In this document: piece by piece, positions 56,338 to 64,000 of the stretch
Layout of the letters: the number at the start of each line of letters is the position of its first letter
Numbering within the stretch: the first letter of the stretch is position 1
The notes under the pieces: generated by a model
Databases searched by the model: none
Told to the model about the DNA's origin: nothing
The model's input: the letters and a program-made list of their open reading frames with translations, nothing else
Program-made: the position numbers and the translations under genes
Assembly: GCF_963678975.1 (NCBI RefSeq)
Contig: NC_089272.1
Span: forward strand, 22,643,399 to 22,707,398
DNA from: Dysidea avara
Lineage: Eukaryota; Porifera; Demospongiae; Dictyoceratida; Dysideidae
Length of the DNA: 64,000 bases
Reading direction: 5' to 3'

Positions 56338-57385
56338 TATGGGCGTAGCAAAGCAAAAAACTATAGGGGGGCCACTATTGGTAACTAAAGCAGTGGTGGA
56401 GGAGGGTGCAGCTACTTGTGGGTACATGCACAGTGCGTGTAGCACACTCAGAGCAAGCATACTCTCCTTCTAGGGGGGTCTGTGGGCATGCCCCCCCAAG
56501 GAAATTTTGAAAAATAGGTGCTATGAGGTTGAATCTGGAGGAAATTTTAGTCAATAATCATAATCACAGTTATGCTAGATAAGTAATCTTATAGCAACCT
56601 TGTATACCATGTTAATGATGTGATAGGACTGATGACATCACAAAACATAATTAATAAGGGGCTGTTACTTGAACTAATTTCATGCTGTTAAATATACCCC
56701 CAGAAGTTATAAATTACTTGTATGCGGGATGAATTAATGAATTAATGTCTTCCCCCCTGAGTATTAGCTACATTCTGCGTTAGTTCGCAGATCCGTGGTC
56801 TTCTGGGAAGTGGGACTGCTCTGATTCAGCTTCCTCCATCCATAGATACTACACCCACGGGGGTGTAGTATCTATGCTCCATCAAAGGTTCATTATTAGG
56901 GCTAGAGCCAGGGCTAGAACAAAGCTACCTCCACTAGAACCGCTCTGGGAACTGCTAGAAGCTCCTTCACTAACTGGACTCTTTGAAATAGGTCTACCAC
57001 GACTACGAATTAATTCTAACAGAGTTTTCTGGTAGTGAGACTGAGACATAAGTTAACTCACTACAGCTGGACAGTTCTTTAATTATTTTCTAACACGAAT
57101 TATACGTGAGGTGTACGTAGCTTATTATCACTTTAAGCGCCTCTAATATTATTTCAAATAAACCAGGACTATGCCAGGACCAACATTTTAATCGGTGAGA
57201 AAGGAACATAGCTTATCAGCATCCAACTAGGCCAATGATCTTATAATTATTACGTGTCACATGGTGCATTACTGTAAAAATGATCCCTGCTGCAAACTGG
57301 AGGGGCCCTGGCCTGTTCTATCTATCCATGGCCACAGACTAGGGGGGCCCTGGCCCCTGTGGCCCCCCCTGTTCCTACGCCCATG
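56338..57385. mobile_element. Non-autonomous hAT-like element
   Basis: The left end TATGGGCGTAGCAA and the reverse-complemented right end CATGGGCGTAGGAAC mirror each other. TCTAGGGGGGTCTGTGGGCA then TGCCCCCCCAAGG near the left matches the hAT subterminal block at 31700. The right end has GGGGGCCCTGGCCCCTGTGG. Flanking octamers (CAGTACAG at 56330, CAGTATGC at 57386) share the first five bases, so an 8-bp duplication is possible but not proven. No transposase inside. Confidence 0.6.
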
Positions 57386-57405
57386 CAGTATGCATTGCTT
57401 GGTAG

Positions 57406-60400
57406 ATGACAACATTTCCAAACAATATGGAGCTAGACTGGAAAAAGTGTATTATTTGCCAACAGGAAACTGTTGAGCCTTTGAAATGCCCATTGCAAAG
57501 TCCAGGAACAAGTGAAGATAAATCAGAAGCTTACAGATCCTTTCTGGCCAATGTAGAGCAGTTTCAGGCCATTGGCGCACTTCCAACAAATATCTATTTT
57601 GAAAATTAAAGTTCTGCAAATTTTTTTATCACATAGTGCATCTTGGCATAAAAGTTTCCACTTGAAGTACAACAATTCTAAGCTTAAAAAGGCAATGAAA
57701 AGAAAATCTTGCATGGATGAGCATGAGTATGAAAGAAGAACTAATAAAAGACAGGCAATTGATATGGATGTTTGCTTGTTTTGTCAGAAAGGAAATGAGG
57801 AAGACGATCTTCATCAGGTTCTAACATTTGATGCAGACACAAATATACAAACCATGATTACTGAGCTACAGGATACTATCCTTCTTTCTCAAATTGATGG
57901 AGGAGACCTAATTGTAAAAGAAACTAAGTATCACTTTTTGGTTAATTTAAGGAATCGTTTCAGAAGCCATACCAGAAAGTTAAGCCAGCAACATCAAAAC
58001 ATAGATGAAAAATTGAATGAGTCAAGAACATTTTTAGAACTAACAAACTACATTGAAAAAGCTGTAGATTCTGGAACTCTCATATTCAAGCTTTCTGAAA
58101 TACACTCCTTCTATGTGAATCGTCTTGAAGATCTAGGTATTAACAAACTGGTCAACAAAACCAGACTGAAAGATACTTTGTTGCAGCATTTTCCAGAAGC
58201 ACAAGAGCAGCATGATGGCAAAAACACCATCATTGTTTTCAAGGAAGAAATGAAAAATATGTTAAAGGAAGCCCTTAAGAAACGAGACTTCTCAGAAGAT
58301 GCTGCGATACTTGCTAAAGCAGCAGTGATAGTCCGGAATGACATTTTTAACCACCATTGTGTTAGCTTCACTGGTGTATTTCTGCCTAATTTTCAAGATG
58401 ATTCTTTGCCCTCCAGCCTTAAATCACTTGTTTCACTAATATTAAATGGTCCCAACTTGAAAGATCAGGACAGACATGAAACACAAGCTTGTCTTACTGC
58501 TGCCCAAGTTCTACTGTACAATGTAAAAAGGAAATCACCCTCTAGAAATGATGTGATAACAAGGCATACTCTGCAGCGAGAGCCACCTATCCCAGTATAT
58601 ACTGGCTTGAATATTCATCAAATGACCAGAAGTAAGAAGCTTATTGATCAATTATATCAGATGGGAATCAGCATTTCATATGACAGAGTTATGGAACTTG
58701 AAGAATGGATTGCCACCTCTGTCTGTGAACAGTTTGAAAAAGATGGTGTTGTAGCTCCTACTGGTCTTCGGAAAGGTTTATTTACTGTTTGTGCACAGGA
58801 TAATATAGACCACAACCCTAGCTCAACCACTGCTGTCAATGCCTTTCATGGCACTGGAATCACTCTTTTCCAATTTCCAACTAAGGCGAACCCTGGTGAA
58901 AGCAGACCTCCTGTAACAATACCACCTTCTGGACCCAAGCAGCACTTCCTACCTGATAATTATGCCATGGTCCCAGCTGTAGAAGTACTATTGATGTACC
59001 AATGCATCTGAACAGTAATACAGAACCGCTTCAAACCTACCTGTGTGAGGCACAACAATCCAAGGAGAAATGCTGGAGTGAGAATGCACTGACCCTTGTT
59101 GAGAAGGAAGAACTAACCAGTGAAGATTGTTTGGTGTGGGCTGCATATCATGCTTCACAGCAACCTCCCATAGAAGATCCTCCAGCTGTGTGTATGCTAC
59201 TGCCACTTTTCTATGAACAGGCTGCTACCGCTGCAATGGTAAAGCATGGCATGAATGTACAAAGACAGGTAATTGAGTACCTAAACTCTGGACAAATTCC
59301 AGTCGCTACCTTTGATCAGCCACTATTTGCCTTGGCAAAGCTTGTACAATGGAAGTGGCCAGATACTCATGGTGAGTCAATGCATGTTGTTATGCTTGGT
59401 GGCTTGCACATAGAGATGGCCCTCTGGAGTACACTGAGAGATGTCTTGGAAGGTTCTGGCTGGACTTTAGCATTAACTGAATCAGAGGTTGCCTTATCTG
59501 GTACAGCTGACTCCTTTTTGAAGGTTTCTCATCTTGCGCGAACTAGGAATGCCCACCAAGTAACTCTCTTAACCCTCCAGAAACTTCAAAAGGTGGCCTT
59601 TTTGCAATCAGGAAGCAATCAATCTGAAGCAGCTTGGAAAGATGACATGCAGAAGAGAAGTCCTACGTTTATGTACTGGGACTTTATCTTGAGGTACAAA
59701 ACTCTTATTTTGATCTTTGTCCGGGCTCATAGAGAGAAGAACTTTGCTTTGTATGTGGAAGTCTTGGAGAACCTGACACCTTTTTTCTTTGCACTGGATC
59801 ATGTAAATTATGCAAGATGGTTGCCTGTCCACATTAGAGACATGAAGTGCTTGCCAAGTCCTATTAAAAATGAGTTTGAAAAGCAGTGCCATTGGGTTCT
59901 ATCAAAGACCAATAACAGATTTTCAGCAATTCCAGTTGACCAAGCACATGAGCAAGAAAATGCCTACATAAAAGGCTCTGTCAGTTGTATTGGACTCACA
60001 GAAAATACTGCTGCATTTAGGCGATGGATGTTGTCAGGACCAGAGTTGGCAAGGTTGCAGAAACAATTTGAAGAAAAGTACATGTATGGTGCTGACCCAG
60101 AACACCCAAGGAATTTCCAAAACCATGAGCAGGGTCTCTCAGCTCAGAAAACCTTTCAAAAGCAGGCTAACAGCCTCTTTAATACATTCATCAAAATGGG
60201 CAATCCTTTCCTAGATGATTTTCCAGAGCTAGTAACACTTGATAACCGTAACTGTGTAGATGATTCAGTCACAGCTGCCCTGCGTGCCTTAGAAGATACT
60301 GGTACCACACAGTATCATGACTTTGTAAAAAAAGTTATTGAAGGTCGCTCTGTGCCTATACATCAACCAATCAAGAAAACCTCATTTGCACTTTTCAAAA

Positions 60401-61914
60401 GACCTCAGCCAAAAGCTATTTCTAAGCAAGGAAAGAAGTTTAAAATGCTTCAGAATAATGTAGCACTATTTGGCCAGTTGTACATCTCCATGCAAAGCCG
60501 TGATGGAGACTTAAAGGAGTTCTTTGCCCACGAAATTCAGTCCTTTTCTCCTGCTCTCTCAGATTTGGGAAAGCTGCATTTATCAAACTCTAAGTCAGAT
60601 TTGCTGAATTGCATTGGACGGTCAGGGCTATCTGATCCTCCTCAAACATATGAATGCACAGTGCTAGATGGTGCAGTTATTGTGCACTTTCTTCCCACCA
60701 ATTTAGTGAGTAACTTTGAAGAGTATGCAGATCAGGTTTTTATCCCTTACTTGACTAAACAGTTACAAAATTTCATGAGAATAGACCTTGTGTGGGACAC
60801 ATACCTTCCAAACAGTTTAAAGGAGTCTACAAGGGAAAAGAGAGGCAAGGGTGTGCGAAGAAAGGTATCTGGTCAAACTAAGCTACCTGGCAATTGGGCA
60901 GATTTCCTACGTGACCCAAGGAACAAAAAGGAACTGTTCTCCTTCCTCACATCTAGGGTTGCTAAGTCCACTTTTCCACCCAACAAGGTTGTGTATGTGA
61001 CATCTGATGAATCTGTAGTATCTGTGGGCCAAACCAACTCTGTGATGCCAGACTGCAACCATGAGGAAGCAGACACCAGAGTTGTTGTGCACATATCACA
61101 TGCATTGGAGCAGGGACTTAAGACAATTGCAGTACGTACCGTGGACACTGATGTTATTGTCATTCTTGCTGGTGTATTCTTCAAACTGACAGCAACTAAT
61201 CCTCTTGCTGATATCTGGGTTACCTTTGGTACAGGCAAGAATTTCAGATTATATAGTATTAATGCCATCTGTACTTACCTTGGTGAGGAAAGAGCACAAG
61301 CACTACCAATATTTCATGCTCTAACTGGCTGCGACACTACTACATCTGCATTCAGAGGCAAAGGCAAGAAATCAGCATGGCAAGCTTGGCAGGCATATGA
61401 AGAAGTCACTGAGACATTTGGGTTTCTGGCTACCCACCCGTTTGAGCATTTAGATTCTGACTCGGAGCATTTCCAGAGAATAGAGAGGCTAATAGTTGTT
61501 CTATATAGTAAAACCTGCCACCTAATGTCTGTTAATGATGCAAGAGAAGAATTATTTTGTCATAAGAACAGAAAAATGGACATGATACCACCAACGCAAG
61601 ATGCACTTCATCAACATGTTAAACGAGCAGTTTACCAAGCTGAAGTATGGACTACCAGCACTCAAACTCAAGTGCAGCAGATGATTCCATCTCCAGAAGA
61701 TTTTGGGTGGTCAAAGGATCCGCTGTCACAGTCTTGGGTGCCAGTTTGGCTTACTATTCCAGAGGTATCTAAAGCATGCAGTGAGCTCATTAAATGTTTT
61801 TGCAAAGGAGAATGCACAGCATGCAAATGTGCAAAAGCTAATCTAGTCTACCCACCACTTTGTAATTGTAAATGCAATAAACACAGAAGCGAAAATGAAC
61901 GAACTACATGCTAG
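57406..61914 (+). pseudogene. Large multi-copy-family protein with PIN/FEN-like nuclease motifs (disrupted)
   Basis: Three frames together spell one protein of about 1,480 residues, with no intron signals. The N-terminus has WKKCIICQQE, a zinc-like Cys pair. After a TAA (57607-57609) and a shift in the T run at about 57620, SASWHKSFHLKYNNSKLKKA follows. GLFTVCAQDNIDHNPSSTTA and FHGTGITLFQFPT come near the middle. A second one-base shift lies at about 58985. The C-terminal half has NHEEADTRVVVH (61057), RTVDTDVIVILAG (61135) and ALTGCDTTTSAFRGKGKKSA (61318), then a Cys-rich end, CFCKGECTACKCAKA with CNCKCNKH. The EAD...DTD...GCD series looks like a PIN/FEN nuclease site (inference). I recall similar proteins in many copies in cnidarians and sponges, which suggests a mobile or expanded family. 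AATAAA lies at the stop. Confidence 0.65.
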
Positions 61915-62714
61915 CATTTATTTTTGTTATTTTGTACCATTGTGACAATTATATATGTATCTTATTAACCTATTGTTACATCTATTATAGTATTCTAATG
62001 TCAGTAATTTAGTATATTTGTTTTTTTCAAACTCCAACAGTGAAAAAAACGTTTTTCTGTCTAATAATGGCGGCCATCTTGTTATTCTCGGAGTAAACAA
62101 AAAAATTGCAGTGGGTTCCTAGGCTAATGTTAACAAGTACATCATAAACTAGCTGTACAAAAGAATTGGTGCTTTTATCTGCCCTGTAACAATAATTCCA
62201 CTAAGCCACCTGACTATACATACTTATGTGGAAAGTTTCATGCTTTTATGAAAAAGTGCACAATTTTTTCGTTGTGCCACTGTACTATCTTGTTTTCCAG
62301 TTATCCAAACATCTCGATTATCTGAATGCCATAAGTGACTAGTATTTTGTTGTTTTTGTGCATTCCATTAGAGTAATTGAAAGGAACTCTGTGTATTGTG
62401 CATTAGTTTTTTGAACAAATTCACTATTTTGAACACTTTTGTCTAACCTAGGAACAAAAGTGTTTGGATAACAGACAGTCCACTGTATTAAACAGTTGAT
62501 CTTTATGTTATGACGGTCGTGTACTTTATATTAAACTGAAATATATTCACCAAGCATTGTGACAAGTAACACATCACAGCAATGTTACATGTCAAACTTA
62601 CTGACATAGTGGCAGATAGATATACATTCCCATTATTATGAACTCTTCATTATAGCTAGTGTGTAGCCATTTAATGTTCATTACTGGAATCTTATTCACA
62701 CAGGACACACTGCT
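61915..62714. other. Intergenic; degenerate pogo-like MITE
   Basis: At about 62278-62488, CCACTGTACTATCTTG...CCAGTTATCCAAACA faces TGTTTGGATAACAGACAGTC with CACTGTA, resembling a decayed relative of the 54388 MITE. ATTATTATGAACTCTTC at 62632 is half of the AAGAGTTCATAAT palindrome. No gene otherwise. Confidence 0.4.
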
Positions 62715-64000
62715 ATGGATGATTTAATAGAAGAGGTTGACATCACTGATGACCATCAGCAACCAAAGTTGATTTCTGCACTAATGGCTATTTTGTTTCA
62801 GTGCGTTACCACACTTTTGTGGCTTGCCATATCTGTACCTTGTCTACCATTATTTGTATTGGGTCTCTTCATATGGGGACTACCTCCAATAATACCAGCT
62901 TGGTCAACATTCTGTAAGTTTTTTATGGCTGTGTTTACTGAGGGGGAGCCAAAAGATAACATACCTTGGACTAATTGGGTGTTACTGTTTTTGCTGTTTT
63001 TTGATGTCCTGATTAAAGTACCCATTAATGGGTTGTGTTGGTACATAGATGAATTTTTATATTCTTCATACCACAAAGTTAACATTGAGGAGCCAGTGTT
63101 CATGATTACAGCACATCGCAGTGGTTCTACTCAGCTTTGTAATTACTTACAAGATGATAAAGAGAACTTTATTGCTCCCACAGTAGCTGAAGCAATGTTC
63201 CCTTACATTTGGGTGTGGAAGATATTTGCACCAATTGCATTACAATTAGGACTGGACAAACGTTTACATAATTTCAGTGTTTTTGGTCCAGAGTCAATTA
63301 AGCGTCATCATTCTGTAATATTGAAAACTGATACTTGGGATAGTTTAGCACGGTTTTGGCATTTTGGTGTTTTTAGTTTGTACTTGGGTTCACCATTCAT
63401 GTGCTGGGGATTTTCATTTATCAAATCAGATAATCCAAAATATCATAATGGAGAATTTTTTCAGAGTTTTGTGCATTTCACTAACTGTATGATGAAGAAA
63501 GTGATGTACTATCGTGGTAAACCCAAACAGCGAATATTAATTAAAGGACATTTTTTGTTAAATGCTAAGATCCTTGAACACCAATATCCTAAAAGTAAAT
63601 TTTTTGCTGTAGTACGAAATCCAGTGGATCGTTTTTGTAGTTGCATCAATATGGTTAAAGCTGTTGCTGAAGATGGGCCTGGCAATACTCAGTATGGCTT
63701 GTTCCCTGCTACATGGAGAGTCATTCGTGATTATGTAATATGTACACAAATTCCTTACTGTGAGCAAGAAATGTTATTTTACAAAGAGCCTGCAGATAAC
63801 AAGTTTGTTATTCCATTCACCATGTATGTGAACAATTTGAGTGCTACTCTTCAACGTATTTACTCATTTTGTGATATTCCAATACCAGATGATGTGATGT
63901 CTAATGCTGTTAGAATACAACACACCACACATGATTATACCAGACGCAGAGCCAACTATGATCCTAAATTCAACAAGAGTCTAGTAAATTTGGGAGTGAA
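62715..64000 (+). CDS. Sulfotransferase-like paralog, 3' end outside the window
   Basis: Open from ATG at 62715 to the window end (428 codons). It is collinear with the 447-residue protein at 21508, of which only about the last 20 residues would be missing. MDDLIEEVDITDDHQQPK replaces MDGLIQDIFILDDHQQPK. Hydrophobic segments are conserved. The PAPS loop reads TAHRSGSTQL, with His where the paralog has Pro. The 3'-phosphate motif is AVVRNPVDRFCS. A clear acceptor-like TTATTCACACAG lies 13 bp before the ATG, as in the paralog, so both probably start in exon 2. The last 190 bp are almost identical to the paralog, while the 5' half is much more diverged. Probably functional; substrate unknown. 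Confidence 0.8.
   Translation, partial: MDDLIEEVDITDDHQQPKLISALMAILFQCVTTLLWLAISVPCLPLFVLGLFIWGLPPIIPAWSTFCKFFMAVFTEGEPKDNIPWTNWVLLFLLFFDVLIKVPINGLCWYIDEFLYSSYHKVNIEEPVFMITAHRSGSTQLCNYLQDDKENFIAPTVAEAMFPYIWVWKIFAPIALQLGLDKRLHNFSVFGPESIKRHHSVILKTDTWDSLARFWHFGVFSLYLGSPFMCWGFSFIKSDNPKYHNGEFFQSFVHFTNCMMKKVMYYRGKPKQRILIKGHFLLNAKILEHQYPKSKFFAVVRNPVDRFCSCINMVKAVAEDGPGNTQYGLFPATWRVIRDYVICTQIPYCEQEMLFYKEPADNKFVIPFTMYVNNLSATLQRIYSFCDIPIPDDVMSNAVRIQHTTHDYTRRRANYDPKFNKSLVNLGV

Noticed and set aside
58111-61268. Minus-strand open frames over the large gene
   Set aside because: Shadows of the plus-strand coding sequence, with no independent signature.

Overview
The window looks like nuclear DNA of an early-branching animal. 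A demosponge is my best guess, but this is inference. The evidence is AT-rich sequence, short GT-AG introns (one of 57 bp), animal-type protein families and a very dense mix of DNA transposons, MITEs, retroelement fragments and satellites. I saw no bacterial operons, rRNA, tRNA or CRISPR.

Region by region: (1) 1-10650 is dominated by a large inverted repeat (arms 1335-2911 and 6183-7855, the latter resuming at 10627). Its right arm was split by a 2.77-kb mobile element (7856-10626) whose ends are arrays of 16-bp palindromes. The intact left arm reveals the empty site and a GCAT target duplication. (2) 10.7-19.1 kb holds a MITE with a nested hAT-type MITE, a decayed minus-strand Ty3/gypsy element with LTR-like ends, microsatellites and further foldback elements. 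(3) 19.7-31.6 kb contains a sulfotransferase-like gene (21508-22851) and, next to it, the most interesting object in the window. This is a ~7.4-kb element (23469-30840, probably out to 31616) with long, structured inverted ends. It encodes two divergent spliced genes: a SWIM-finger/transposase-like protein resembling the HMGXB3/KDZ type (minus strand), and a protein resembling the NRF1/EWG DNA-binding domain (plus strand). Its ends carry arrays of TTGCCAATATTGGCAA-type palindromes and, outside these, a 31-bp satellite. The same satellite-plus-end-segment combination recurs at 19.7-20.3 kb and 44.6-49.3 kb, so the satellite seems to be part of the transposon ends. (4) 31.6-43.6 kb is a graveyard of a hAT transposase, an RT-like fragment, a LINE and a gypsy gag-protease fragment. 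(5) 44.57-48.53 kb is a 4-kb satellite with a higher-order repeat. (6) 49.3-50.3 kb holds a probable three-exon gene for a small cysteine-containing protein. (7) 51243-52681 is a 1.44-kb trinucleotide run, (GAT)n then (GCT)n. (8) 57406-61914 is a long gene broken by a stop and two frameshifts, with a PIN/FEN-nuclease-like motif set. (9) 62715-64000 is the first part of a second sulfotransferase-like gene, paralogous to the first.

How parts relate: the two transposon genes probably formed one transposition unit, with a catalytic protein and an accessory DNA-binding protein, whose ends are palindromic arrays that could be binding sites. Both are now inactivated by a few point lesions and one MITE insertion. 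The two sulfotransferase paralogs bracket the transposon-rich zone and share a near-identical 3' tract that suggests gene conversion.
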